From Hyphomicrobiales bacterium (lineage in GTDB: Bacteria; Pseudomonadota; Alphaproteobacteria; Rhizobiales; Rhizobiaceae): DNA of 64,000 bases. The DNA lies in assembly GCA_900470805.1 (NCBI GenBank), contig UCCA01000022.1, positions 62,001-126,000 on the forward strand, in the 5' to 3' direction. The translations under genes were made by a program, and so were the position numbers. The notes below the pieces were generated by a model, which was not told the DNA's origin, searched no databases, and saw nothing but the letters and a program-made list of their open reading frames with translations. Numbering within the stretch: position 1 is the stretch's first letter; the number at the start of each line of letters is the position of its first letter. This document shows, in pieces, positions 26,910-35,831 of the stretch.

Positions 26910-27356
26910 TCAGCCCCAGTAAACCTCTTCCGGCAGGACCACGCCTTTCTTCAGGATGATGTTTCCGTAGAGCCGAAACTCGGTGGTCGCGACGATATAG
27001 GCCGCCTTGCGCGAGCGCTCGTAGAAGGCGAAGCGCTCGAGCGTCGAAATGCCGAAGTCGCCTGCGCGCGCCGAAACGATCGTCTGGAATTCCTTGCAGA
27101 CCTCGGGCACCGCAGTCGGATCGCCCACCACTTCCATGACCCAGGCCGATTCCGGCACGAAGGTGTCGAGCGGCATGTGGGTCAGGATCGCCTCCGCCAT
27201 GGCGGTGGCGCTGACGCCGTCGGCGCGGATCATCTCCGGTCCCATGCTGAAAGAGGGGAAGTTGGCATCGGCAATGACGATCTCGTCGCCATGGCCCATG
27301 CGCGCGATGGCGCATAAGAGGTCGGGGCTGAGAACGGGGTGAATTCCTTTGAGCAT
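26910..27356 (-). CDS. fucU: L-fucose mutarotase-like protein (RbsD/FucU family)
   Basis: 148 residues, FucU size. It has the family start MLKGIHPVLSPDLL, the GHGDEIVIADANFPS motif with the histidine and aspartate that interconvert sugar anomers, and the C-terminal YGNIILKKGVV with the family's catalytic tyrosine. FucU-type proteins equilibrate alpha and beta anomers so that the dehydrogenase receives the right form. It starts 11 bases after the aldo/keto reductase stop. This gene is the main reason for proposing L-fucose (or an analogue) as the substrate of the cluster. Confidence 0.88.
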   Translation of the reverse strand: MLKGIHPVLSPDLLCAIARMGHGDEIVIADANFPSFSMGPEMIRADGVSATAMAEAILTHMPLDTFVPESAWVMEVVGDPTAVPEVCKEFQTIVSARAGDFGISTLERFAFYERSRKAAYIVATTEFRLYGNIILKKGVVLPEEVYWG

Positions 27357-27367
27357 TCTATTCTTCC

Positions 27368-28387
27368 TTAGACACGAACAGCGTCTTCGCCGAGTGGCGG
27401 CGCGACAAGCGTGAAACTATCGAATTCCGGATAGATCGTCTCCGGCAAAATGGGGGTAAGCAACGCCATGTTCCGCGTCACGCTCGATGCCCTGGCGGTC
27501 CCGATCAGCACCGAGGAAACTTGAGGATCGCGCAGCGCAAACTGCAGGGCAGGGGCTGCCAGCGGCACACCATGTTTCTCCGCAACAGCCTCCATGCCGC
27601 TGACCTTGGCGAGCACCGCGTCGGTTGCCGGCATGTAGTCGAAGTTCGAACCCGGCACGGCGCCCGTCGCCAGAATGCCGGAATTGAAGACGCCGCCGAC
27701 GACCAGCGACGTGCCCTTCTGCCGGCACAACGGCAGCAGTTCCGCCACTGCCGAGCGATCGAGCAGCGTGTAGCGCCCGGCCATCAGGATGCAGTCGATA
27801 TCGGCGTTGCGCATCACATCGATGCAGACGGGTACCTCGTTGACGCCAAGACCGAAGGCCTTGATCGCGCCCGAGGACTTCAGCTCCTCCAGCGCCTTGA
27901 TGCCGCTGTCTAGAAACTGCTTCAGGTAGACGGCGTTCTTCGCCGCGCCATGCGTATAGCCGCCGATATCGTGAACATAAAGGATGTCGATCCGGTTCAG
28001 ACCCAGCCGGGCATGGCTGAATTCGACCGAGCGCATGATGCCGTCATAGGAATAGTCGTAGTCGGCGTCGAAGGAGAGCGGATCGACATAGCTGTAGTCG
28101 GGCACCGTTCCTGTCGGCACCGGTCGCAGCAGGCGCCCCACCTTGCTCGACAGCACCCATTCATTTTCTGGTTTGCCACGCAGGAAATCGCCGACATAGC
28201 GCTCGGCAAGGCCAAGCCCATACCATGGCGCCACGTCGAAATAGCGGATGCCGCTATCCCAGGCCGCATCCAGCGTTTCCATCGCCTGGTCTCGCGGACA
28301 GGCGCGATAGAGACCGCCGAGCGCCGCGGCGCCGAAGCTCACTTCGGTCACCTCAAGCCCGGTCCGGCCGATCCTCCTCGTCTTCAT
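27368..28387 (-). CDS. Aldo/keto reductase, L-fucose/D-threo-aldose dehydrogenase type
   Basis: 339 residues of the AKR TIM barrel. The catalytic tetrad is visible as D in YFDVAPWYG, Y of the same motif, K in VLSSKVGR and H in DILYVHDIGG. The N-terminus RRIGRTGLEVTEVSFGAAALGGLYR resembles AKR15-type aldose/pyridoxal dehydrogenases. It would oxidise an aldose at C1 to a lactone with NAD(P). GGAGGAAT precedes the ATG at 28387; it starts 32 bases after the dehydratase stop and is followed by fucU. Substrate is inferred. Confidence 0.85.
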   Translation of the reverse strand: MKTRRIGRTGLEVTEVSFGAAALGGLYRACPRDQAMETLDAAWDSGIRYFDVAPWYGLGLAERYVGDFLRGKPENEWVLSSKVGRLLRPVPTGTVPDYSYVDPLSFDADYDYSYDGIMRSVEFSHARLGLNRIDILYVHDIGGYTHGAAKNAVYLKQFLDSGIKALEELKSSGAIKAFGLGVNEVPVCIDVMRNADIDCILMAGRYTLLDRSAVAELLPLCRQKGTSLVVGGVFNSGILATGAVPGSNFDYMPATDAVLAKVSGMEAVAEKHGVPLAAPALQFALRDPQVSSVLIGTARASSVTRNMALLTPILPETIYPEFDSFTLVAPPLGEDAVRV

Positions 28388-28419
28388 TATTCCTCCTCTG
28401 AAGACAGTATCTGCTTTGC

Positions 28420-29922
28420 TTAGAGCGTCGCTCCCAGATGCCACGGCACGAACTCGTTATCGCCGTAGCCGAACTCCTCGCTCTTGGTTTTCTTGCCCGA
28501 CGCCGTGTCGATGATCAGGTTGAAGATCTCCCGGCCCTTGCCCGATATCGTCGCATCGCCGCTGGCGATCGTGCCGCAGTCGATGTCCATGTCCTCCTCC
28601 ATCGAGGCATAGAGCGCAGAGTTGCTCGACAGCTTGATCGATGGCGCCGGCCGGCAGCCGAAGCAGCTGCCCCGTCCCGTGGTAAAAGCGATCATGTTGG
28701 CGCCGCCGGCAACCTGTCCTGTCGCCGAAACCGGGTCGTAGCCTGGCGTGTCCATGAACACGAGACCGGGAGCCGTCACCCGTTCCGCATAGCCGTAGAC
28801 GGCGGTCAGCGGCGAGCGTCCGCCCTTGGCCACGGCGCCGAGCGACTTCTCGAGAATGGTGGTCAGCCCGCCGCGCTTGTTGCCGGGCGAGGGGTTGTTG
28901 TCCAGCGAGGCGCCGTGCATCGCCACGTATTTCTCCCACCAGACGATCTTCTCGTCGAGCTTGCGGGCGACCTCGTCGCTGACCGCGCGGCTGCGCAGCA
29001 GATGTTCGGCGCCGTAGATTTCGGAGGTCTCCGACAGGATCGCGGTACCGCCGGCCGCAGCCAGAAGGTCGGCCGCGACTCCGAGCGCCGGATTGGCGGT
29101 GATACCCGAAAAACCGTCCGAGCCGCCGCACTGCATGCCGATGATGATGTCGCTGATAGGCAGCGCCACCCGCCGCTCGCGGCCGACATCGTCGGCGATT
29201 TCCTTGAGCATGCCCATGGCGCGCTCGACGGCGCGGCGCGAGCCGCCGGCATCCTGAATGTTGAAGTGCCGCTTGGAGGCCCCGGCGCCGCTCTGGCCGT
29301 AAAGCGTCAGCTGGTTGACCTCGCAGCCGAGCCCGATCATCAGCACGCCGCCGAAGTTCACATGCCTCGTATAACCGGCCAGCGTCCGGTGCAGCACCGC
29401 CATGCCGTCGCCGGTCGAGCTCATGCCGCAGCCTTGGTCATGAACGATCGGCACGAAGCCGTCGATGCCCTCGTAAAGCGGCAGCAGCGTGCGGTTCGCC
29501 GTATCCGCGATCGCCCGACAGACCGTGGTGGAACAGTTCACGCTGGCGATGATGCCGATATAGTTGCGCGTCGCCGAACGCCCGTCGGCGCGCTTGTAGC
29601 CCATGAAGGTCCGCGCTCGGTCCTCGGCACTCGCCTCTTCCGGCGCCGAGTTGGCGGTGGCCGCCAGCCGGTCGTTCTCGAAATGCAGGTTCTGGCTGTG
29701 AATATGCTGTCCGGCCTTTACGTCCGCTGTCGTGCGGCCGATCGCCTGGCCGTACTTGACCACAGGCTGTCCGAGCGGAATATCGACAAGCGCGACCTTG
29801 TGGCCGGGGTCGATCTTTTCGCGGGTCTCGATGCCCGCGACCGTCTCGCCAGCCGCGATTGCAGCCGTTGCCACGGCCACGTTGTCGCCAGCGGACAGGA
29901 TGATCCAGGGGTCTTTTTTCAA
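28420..29922 (-). CDS. UxaA-family sugar-acid dehydratase (altronate/galactarate dehydratase-like)
   Basis: 500 residues, the UxaA length. An N-terminal SAF-like domain (residues 1-100) is followed by the catalytic region with VHDQGCGMSS, GLGCEVNQ, MQCGGSDGFSG and TTGRGSCFGCRPAPSIK, whose cysteines suit an iron cofactor. The best start is TTG at 29922, with GGGAGAAG just upstream giving LKKDPWIILSAGDN; an open frame to 30051 lacks a ribosome site and would run through the operator. It is the first gene of the catabolic unit. In the L-fucose route an enolase-family dehydratase is usual, so a UxaA-type enzyme here is notable. Confidence 0.83.
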   Translation of the reverse strand: MKKDPWIILSAGDNVAVATAAIAAGETVAGIETREKIDPGHKVALVDIPLGQPVVKYGQAIGRTTADVKAGQHIHSQNLHFENDRLAATANSAPEEASAEDRARTFMGYKRADGRSATRNYIGIIASVNCSTTVCRAIADTANRTLLPLYEGIDGFVPIVHDQGCGMSSTGDGMAVLHRTLAGYTRHVNFGGVLMIGLGCEVNQLTLYGQSGAGASKRHFNIQDAGGSRRAVERAMGMLKEIADDVGRERRVALPISDIIIGMQCGGSDGFSGITANPALGVAADLLAAAGGTAILSETSEIYGAEHLLRSRAVSDEVARKLDEKIVWWEKYVAMHGASLDNNPSPGNKRGGLTTILEKSLGAVAKGGRSPLTAVYGYAERVTAPGLVFMDTPGYDPVSATGQVAGGANMIAFTTGRGSCFGCRPAPSIKLSSNSALYASMEEDMDIDCGTIASGDATISGKGREIFNLIIDTASGKKTKSEEFGYGDNEFVPWHLGATL

Positions 29923-29978
29923 CGGTCTTCTCCCAAGGGGAACACTCGCTGCGTCGGCGAATGCACATTGCTTTTGTT

Positions 29979-29999
29979 TTTTATCTACAATAAACATTT
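29979..29999. promoter_or_regulatory. Candidate GntR operator, catabolic unit
   Basis: TTTTATCTACAATA followed by AACATTT, 18/21 identical to 26707-26727. It lies between the dehydratase start (57 bases downstream on the minus strand) and the divergent GntR gene (starts 30161). Confidence 0.6.
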
Positions 30000-30160
30000 T
30001 CAAGTCAACGGGATTATTGATCCTGTGGACGAGGGAGGCGAACAGCCGCACGCGATCCAGAATAAGATAAGGATTGCTGAGAAATAGGCTTCAGGGAACG
30101 ACAAGGTCCGCCACCACGGACCTTTGGCGCATGTCGTGAAGCGCGAAGGCGGGGTGTGGA

Positions 30161-31066
30161 ATGGCAAGGCAGAATACGGTCTTCAAGGAGGCCTATAACA
30201 GGTACGTGACCGTGTTGCGTGCCGAGGAAACCTTGCCGTCCGAACCGGAGATCGCGGCGCAGCTCGGCATCAGCCGCAGCACCGCCCGCGCCATCCTCGC
30301 CCGGCTCAGCGATGAGGGTATCATCAGCTGGAACAAGCGCGAGAAGGTGGTCCTGCGCGCGCCGACGGCCGACGATTTCTTCCCCACCGAGGAAACCGAT
30401 TCGCTGCATGCCATCATCGAGCGCAGCTTCATGCAGCGCATCCTGTCGGATGACGCAGCACCCGGCATGCAGATCAACGAGCTGGAGCTTGCCCGCGAGA
30501 TCGGCACCGGCACCACCAGCGTCCGCGAATTCCTCATCCGCTTCTCCCGTTTCGGCCTCATCGAGAAGCGGCCGAACAGCCACTGGATCCTCAAGGGCTT
30601 CACCCGCGAATTCGCGCTTGAACTGGCCGAGGTCCGCGAGATGTTCGAGCTGCACTCCGCAGCCGAATTCGGCAGGCTGCCGCCGGACAATGATGCCTGG
30701 CGCGCGCTCGCCGAGATCAAGGCCGAGCACCACGCCATGCTCGGCGATCTCGACCACCGCTACAAGGCGTTCTCCGCCCTCGACGAACGCTTCCATCTCC
30801 TGATCCACGGCGCTGCCAGAAACCGTTTCATTGCCGATTTTTACGACGCCATCGCCATCGTCTTCCACTATCACTACCAGTGGAACAAGGCCTTCGCCCG
30901 CCAGCGCAACGAGCGCGCCATCCACGAGCATCTGGATTATATCGCAGCCCTGGAATCGCGCGATCCGGCCGCGATCGAGTTCTCCTGCCGGCTGCATCTG
31001 CGCTCCGCGCGCCAGACCTTGCTGCAATCGCTACAGCAGCCGGCGCCGGACACTGTGACGCCCTAG
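30161..31066 (+). CDS. GntR-family regulator with two winged-helix domains and an FCD domain
   Basis: 301 residues. Residues 20-70 form one winged helix (LPSEPEIAAQLGISRSTARAILARLSDEGII). Residues 95-148 form a second (MQINELELAREIGTGTTSVREFLIRFSRFGLIEKR). Residues 150-290 look like an all-helical FCD ligand domain with ELAEVREMFELHSA and spaced histidines (FHLLIH, EHLDYI). FadR/FCD regulators normally have about 230 residues and one winged helix, so the extra DNA-binding-like domain is unusual. It is divergent from the sugar catabolic unit, with an operator-like motif between them, and probably represses the cluster until the sugar or a sugar acid binds. Confidence 0.85.
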   Translation: MARQNTVFKEAYNRYVTVLRAEETLPSEPEIAAQLGISRSTARAILARLSDEGIISWNKREKVVLRAPTADDFFPTEETDSLHAIIERSFMQRILSDDAAPGMQINELELAREIGTGTTSVREFLIRFSRFGLIEKRPNSHWILKGFTREFALELAEVREMFELHSAAEFGRLPPDNDAWRALAEIKAEHHAMLGDLDHRYKAFSALDERFHLLIHGAARNRFIADFYDAIAIVFHYHYQWNKAFARQRNERAIHEHLDYIAALESRDPAAIEFSCRLHLRSARQTLLQSLQQPAPDTVTP

Positions 31067-31087
31067 ACGACAACTCCGGCGTGATGT

Positions 31088-34000
31088 CTATGAGGTCGGG
31101 CCGGTATGCTCCGCGACGTCGGCAGCAGGCGCGCGTCCTATGCGCTTCACCCGTTCGCGCGACCACTGGAAGCACACATAGAGCACCGGGATCAGGAAGA
31201 TACCCACGAGCGCCGCGCCCAGCATGCCGCCGAACACGGCGGTGCCGACGCCGCGACGGCTGAGCATCCCCGCACCTTGCGCGATCACCAGCGGGATCAG
31301 CCCGGCGATGAAGGCGAAGCTGGTCATCATCACCGCACGGAACCGCTCCTTGGCGCCCTCGACGGCCGCCGCCGAAATATCGAGCCCCTCCTTGCGCCGC
31401 TCCATGGCGAACTCGACGATCAGGATGCCGTTCTTGGCGGCAAGCGCGATCAGCACCACAAGGCCGATCTGCGCATAGAGGTTGTTGTCGAGACCGGCGA
31501 TCTTCAGCGCCAGCATCGCGCCCGCGATCCCTGCGGTGACGGACAGCAGCACTGCGATCGGTATGCTCCAGCTTTCGTAGAGCCCGACGAGGAACAGGTA
31601 GGCGAACAGCACCGCGAGCCCGAGAATGATCGTCGTCTTGCCGCTCGCCTCGATTTCCTGCAGCGCGGTACCTGTCCATTCATAGCTGTAGCCCGGCGGC
31701 AGCGTCTTGGCGGCAACGACTTGCATCGCCGCAATCGCCTCGCCGGAGCTGCGCCCCGCTGCCGGCCCGCCATTGATCGTCGCACTCGAGTAATTGTTGT
31801 AGCGCACGATCTGCTGCGGCCCAAGGATCAGCTTCGCCTGGGCAAAGGCTCTGACAGGTACCATCTGGCCGCTGCTGTTGCGGACGTTGATCTGGTAGAT
31901 GTCATCAATCCGGGCGCGGGCAGACGCCTCACCTTGCACGGTCACCTGCCAGGTGCGGCCGAACATGTTGAAGTCGTTGACATAGGCGCTGCCGAGAACC
32001 GCCTGCAGCGCGCTGAACACATCCGAAATCTGGATGCCGAGCGTCTGCACCTTCTCGCGGTCGATATCGAGGTAGAGCTGCGGCGTGTTGGCGCTGAAGG
32101 TGGTGTAGACGCGACTGAGCGCCGGGGCCTGATTGGCGGCGAAGACCAGCCCGCGCGCTGCCTGAGCGGTTTCCGAGGCGTTGCCGCCGCTGAGGCTGAG
32201 CAGCTGGAATTCGAAGCCGCTACCGGTGCCGAGCCCGATGATCGGCGGCAGATTGTAGACGATGACGTTGGCATCGCGGATCGACTGCATCTCGGCGCTG
32301 AGCTTGCCGATCAGCCCATTGACGGAAAGCGCCACGGTGGTGCGGTCGGCAAATGGCTTCAGCGTCATCACCAGCAGCCCGGCATTCGATTTCACCTGCC
32401 CGTCGAGCAGGCTGTAGCCGACCACGGACATCACACCCTGAACGCCATCGGTGTTGCGCATGATCTCTTCGATCTGCTTGGCGGCGGCATTCGTCCGGTT
32501 CACCGATGCGCCTTCCGGCAGGGTGATCTCGCCGAAGATGGCGCCTTGGTCCTCGGCGGGGAGAAAACCGGTCGGCGTCGTCTTGAACAGCCAGCCCGTC
32601 GCCGCAATCAGCCCGACGAGCAGCACCAGTCCCAGCACCGCCAGCCGCACCAGCCGCCGTACGATCGACGCGTAGCCGTCGCGGGCGTGATCGATGCCCT
32701 TGAGGATATAGCGGATCGGCCCCCATTTCGGTCCATGCTGCTGCTTGAGCAACACCGCGCAAAGCGCCGGCGACAAGCTCAGCGCGTTGATCGCCGAAAT
32801 CACCATCGACACGGATACCGCGACCGCGAACTGCCGGAACAGCTCACCCGAGATGCCGGGAATGAAGGCGACCGGTATGAACACGGAGAGAAGCACCAGC
32901 GTGATCGCGATGATCGGCGCGGTAATCTCGGCCATGGCCCGGCGCGCGGCTTGCGCCGGCGTTGCCGTCGGGTCCTTCTCCAGATGTGCTTCCACCGCCT
33001 CCACGACGACGATCGCGTCATCGACAACGATGCCGATGGCAAGCACAAGTGCCAGCAGCGACACTGTATTGGCCGAAAAGCCCAGCGCCATCATCACTGC
33101 GAAGGTGCCGATCAGCGAGACCGGTACCGCGATCAGCGGAATGAGCGTCGCACGCACGCTGCCGAGAAACAGGAAGACGACGATGACGACAAGAACGAAG
33201 GCCTCGAGTAGCGTCTTGACGACCTCATGGATGCTCTCTTCCACGAACTTCGTTGTGTCGTAGGTAATCTTGTAGCTGACTCCTTGGGGAAATGCCGGGG
33301 CGAGCTTTTCCAGCAGCTGGTTGATCGCCGCGGCCGTGGCGATGGCATTGCCGCCGGGAGACTGGTAGATACCGAGGATCGCGGCCGGCGTGCCGTCCTG
33401 CCGCCCGATCTGCTCGGCGCCTTTTGCCGCAAGCTCGACGCGCGCGACATCGCGGATGCGCACGAACGAGCCGTCCGGCTCGGCCCGCAGCACCACGTTC
33501 CCGAATTCCTCGACGCTCGCAAGCCGCCCCTTTGTCTGGATCGTCAGCTGGAATTGCTGATCCGGCAGTGCCGGTTGCGAGCCGATGCGGCCGATGGCGG
33601 CCTGGATATTCTGGCCCTTGAGCGCGTTGACGATGTCGCTGGGCGTCATCGCGTAGCTCGTCAGCCGCTCCGGCGTGATCCAGATGCGCATGCTGTAATC
33701 CCAGGGCGTCAGCAACACCACGTCGCCCACGCCCGGAATCCGCTTCAGCCCATCGATCATGTTGATCGTCGCGTAATTCGACAGGAACAGCTGGTCGTGC
33801 TCACCGCTGGCGGAGGTCAGCGCGATCAGCTGCATCAGCGCCGACGATTTCTTCGTGACGCTGATCCCCTGCGCCTGCGCCTCCTGCGGCAGCTGCGCTA
33901 GCGCAAGGTTCACGCGATTCTGCACATTCACCGTGTTGATATCGGGGTCCGTTCCGACCGCGAAGCTCACCGTCAGCGTATAGCTGCCGTCGTTGCCGCT

Positions 34001-34246
34001 GGTGGATTTCATGTAGATCGCGTTATCGACGCCGACGACGCGCGATTCGATCGGCTGGGCGATCGATTGCTGCACGACGTCGGCGCTGGCGCCGGGATAG
34101 CTGACCGACACCGACACCTGCGGCGGCACGATATCGGGAAACTGGGCGATCGGAATCTGTGTCAGCGCCACAAGGCCGGCGATGGTGATGACAAGGGAAA
34201 TGACGACGGCCAGCCGTGGTCGATCGATGAAAACGCCAGACAGCAT
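31088..34246 (-). CDS. RND efflux transporter, HAE1 (AcrB/MexB) family
   Basis: 1052 residues, full AcrB length. It has twelve membrane helices in two repeats with two large periplasmic regions. The start LSGVFIDRPRLAVVISLVITIAG, the proton-relay aspartates in GIVVDDAIVVVEAVE, and the late AKNGILIVEFA and FRAVMMTSFAFIAG segments are all intact. It would be the proton-driven inner-membrane pump of a tripartite exporter of drugs, plant phenolics or solvents. It starts three bases after the adaptor stop. No outer-membrane channel gene is nearby, so it must borrow one. Confidence 0.94.
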   Translation of the reverse strand: MLSGVFIDRPRLAVVISLVITIAGLVALTQIPIAQFPDIVPPQVSVSVSYPGASADVVQQSIAQPIESRVVGVDNAIYMKSTSGNDGSYTLTVSFAVGTDPDINTVNVQNRVNLALAQLPQEAQAQGISVTKKSSALMQLIALTSASGEHDQLFLSNYATINMIDGLKRIPGVGDVVLLTPWDYSMRIWITPERLTSYAMTPSDIVNALKGQNIQAAIGRIGSQPALPDQQFQLTIQTKGRLASVEEFGNVVLRAEPDGSFVRIRDVARVELAAKGAEQIGRQDGTPAAILGIYQSPGGNAIATAAAINQLLEKLAPAFPQGVSYKITYDTTKFVEESIHEVVKTLLEAFVLVVIVVFLFLGSVRATLIPLIAVPVSLIGTFAVMMALGFSANTVSLLALVLAIGIVVDDAIVVVEAVEAHLEKDPTATPAQAARRAMAEITAPIIAITLVLLSVFIPVAFIPGISGELFRQFAVAVSVSMVISAINALSLSPALCAVLLKQQHGPKWGPIRYILKGIDHARDGYASIVRRLVRLAVLGLVLLVGLIAATGWLFKTTPTGFLPAEDQGAIFGEITLPEGASVNRTNAAAKQIEEIMRNTDGVQGVMSVVGYSLLDGQVKSNAGLLVMTLKPFADRTTVALSVNGLIGKLSAEMQSIRDANVIVYNLPPIIGLGTGSGFEFQLLSLSGGNASETAQAARGLVFAANQAPALSRVYTTFSANTPQLYLDIDREKVQTLGIQISDVFSALQAVLGSAYVNDFNMFGRTWQVTVQGEASARARIDDIYQINVRNSSGQMVPVRAFAQAKLILGPQQIVRYNNYSSATINGGPAAGRSSGEAIAAMQVVAAKTLPPGYSYEWTGTALQEIEASGKTTIILGLAVLFAYLFLVGLYESWSIPIAVLLSVTAGIAGAMLALKIAGLDNNLYAQIGLVVLIALAAKNGILIVEFAMERRKEGLDISAAAVEGAKERFRAVMMTSFAFIAGLIPLVIAQGAGMLSRRGVGTAVFGGMLGAALVGIFLIPVLYVCFQWSRERVKRIGRAPAADVAEHTGPTS

Positions 34247-34249
34247 GGT

Positions 34250-35368
34250 TCAGGATCCCGGCTTGGCTTCAACGGGCGCAACGACCTGCCCCGGACGAAC
34301 CTTCTGTATCCCTTCGGTCACCACCAGATCGTTCGCTGTCAGCCCCTTGACGATCGACACGTCAGACCCTTCCATCCGTCCCGGCTCGACGTAGCGAACC
34401 TCGATCTTGTTGTCCTTGTTGACCAAAAGTGCGTAGGGGCCGCCCTGATCGACCTGAAGCGCCGCCTGCGGTATCACCAGCGCCGCTTCCGGCTTGTCGC
34501 CCTCGACCTTCACATCGACCAGCTGGCCGTCGATCAACAATCGGTCGGGATTGGCAAAGCTTGCCCGCACTTCGACGGAATCAGTGCCCTGGTTTACCGT
34601 GACGTCGACGAAGTCGATCTTGCCGACCTGCGGATACTGGCTGCCATCGGCAAGCTCGATATAGACAAGCGCGCCCGCCTGCTGGCCCGCATGCTTTTTG
34701 CGGATGTCGAGAATCTCGCGCTGCGACACGGTGAAATTGACGTAGATGGGATCCTGGCTGACGATCGTCGCCAGCGGATTGCTGGATGCGCCGACGAAAT
34801 TGCCGATCGAGTATTGAGCTGCTCCGACCCGCCCGGCGATCGGCGCGCGGATATCCGTATAACCAAGATTAAGCTGCGCCTGCATCAGCGCCGCGTTCAG
34901 CTGATCGAGCTGGCCTTTTGCTTGCTGCTGCTTGGCTGTCGCCAGATCGAGCTGGGATTGCGGCGCGGCGCTTTTGGCCACGAGTTCCGTCTGCCGCTTG
35001 ACTTCAATATCGGCGAGCGAGAGCACCGCCTGCGCCGCTTCTATGTTGCCCTGTGCCTGCGCCACCGCCGCGGCATACTGGCCTTTTTCCATTGCAAACA
35101 GCGGTTCGCCCTGTTTGACGTCCTGCCCATCCTTGAAAAGCTGCTGCTCTAGAAAGCCATCGACACGAGCGCGCAGATCGACCTTGTCGATCGCCGCCAC
35201 GCGGCCGCTGAACGACACCGAGGGCCGTATGTCCTTCTGGATCGCCCTGACAACAGTGACACTCGGCGGCGCAGGGGCTGCGGGCGCTTGCTGTGCGACG
35301 GTCTCAAGGGGAATGAATATGAAGGCCGTAGCGGCCACGGCAAAGCACAGGCCGAGACAATTTCGCAT
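34250..35368 (-). CDS. RND efflux periplasmic adaptor (membrane-fusion protein)
   Basis: 372 residues with a signal sequence of about 26 residues ending in TVAQQ, and no lipobox cysteine after it. The barrel-sandwich domain begins with VSFSGRVAAIDKVDLRARVDGFLEQQLFKDGQDVKQGEPLFAME; an alpha-helical hairpin (residues 100-160) follows, then the second lipoyl half (YTDIRAPIAGRVG) and beta-barrel domains. It bridges the pump and an outer-membrane channel. GGGGGAG precedes the ATG. First gene of the two-gene operon; no regulator gene is adjacent. Confidence 0.92.
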   Translation of the reverse strand: MRNCLGLCFAVAATAFIFIPLETVAQQAPAAPAPPSVTVVRAIQKDIRPSVSFSGRVAAIDKVDLRARVDGFLEQQLFKDGQDVKQGEPLFAMEKGQYAAAVAQAQGNIEAAQAVLSLADIEVKRQTELVAKSAAPQSQLDLATAKQQQAKGQLDQLNAALMQAQLNLGYTDIRAPIAGRVGAAQYSIGNFVGASSNPLATIVSQDPIYVNFTVSQREILDIRKKHAGQQAGALVYIELADGSQYPQVGKIDFVDVTVNQGTDSVEVRASFANPDRLLIDGQLVDVKVEGDKPEAALVIPQAALQVDQGGPYALLVNKDNKIEVRYVEPGRMEGSDVSIVKGLTANDLVVTEGIQKVRPGQVVAPVEAKPGS

Positions 35369-35642
35369 CGCACTCCCCCTCGATGCTCCGTAGCTGAAGC
35401 GGGGGCAAGCTTCCGCTCTCCGGTTGCAACTGTCAATAAGTCCGGATTCGTTTTTTATTTCTATATTGACGAGTGTTAGGGCGCGCTTACGTTACCGTGA
35501 TTCGGCGTCGATGCCAGGCGGCCGACCCCCTCATCGCTCCCGGCGCAAGAAATGGGTTCATGGCAGGCAGTGATTTGAGCAGCCATGCCTGCGGGCGTCG
35601 GCAACCCGGTCAAGCACGCACTAGATGATAGTGGTTCTCGGC

Positions 35643-35759
35643 CTATCGGCGCGGGAAATCATTCCAGCCCGAGGCGCGCGCCTTGGCAAAGACGATCTGC
35701 GCTTCGCGCCCGAGATAGAGCAGGCCGAAGATGCCGATGATTGTCAGGATGTCCCACAT
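35643..35759 (-). CDS. Small membrane protein, 38 residues
   Basis: The frame reads MWDILTIIGIFGLLYLGREA, then QIVFAKARASGWNDFPRR: one hydrophobic helix followed by a basic tail. GGGGGA lies six bases before the ATG at 35759; an ATG at 35765 directly abuts that site, so the shorter form is preferred. A perfect 12-bp hairpin (35780-35791 with 35805-35816) lies in its leader, ending 20 bases before the start. I do not recognise the family. Composition and signals make a real single-pass protein likely. Confidence 0.5.
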   Translation of the reverse strand: MWDILTIIGIFGLLYLGREAQIVFAKARASGWNDFPRR

Positions 35760-35779
35760 TGCCATTCCCCCGTTAAATT

Positions 35780-35816
35780 GCGGGCCGTGTCGACAACCCC
35801 TCGTGACACGGCCCGC
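35780..35816 (-). promoter_or_regulatory. Leader hairpin of the small membrane protein
   Basis: GCGGGCCGTGTC pairs perfectly with GACACGGCCCGC around a 13-base loop. No T-run follows on either strand, so it is not a plain intrinsic terminator; it could protect mRNA or bind a factor. Confidence 0.5.
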
Positions 35817-35831
35817 ATGATCCAAACGCAA

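Noticed and set aside
28438..30087. 549-codon plus-strand frame
   Set aside because: Antisense to the UxaA-type dehydratase gene, whose motifs are intact on the minus strand.
31106..33211. 701-codon frame on the plus strand
   Set aside because: Antisense to the RND pump gene; His/Arg/Gln-rich composition typical of a shadow frame in GC-rich DNA.
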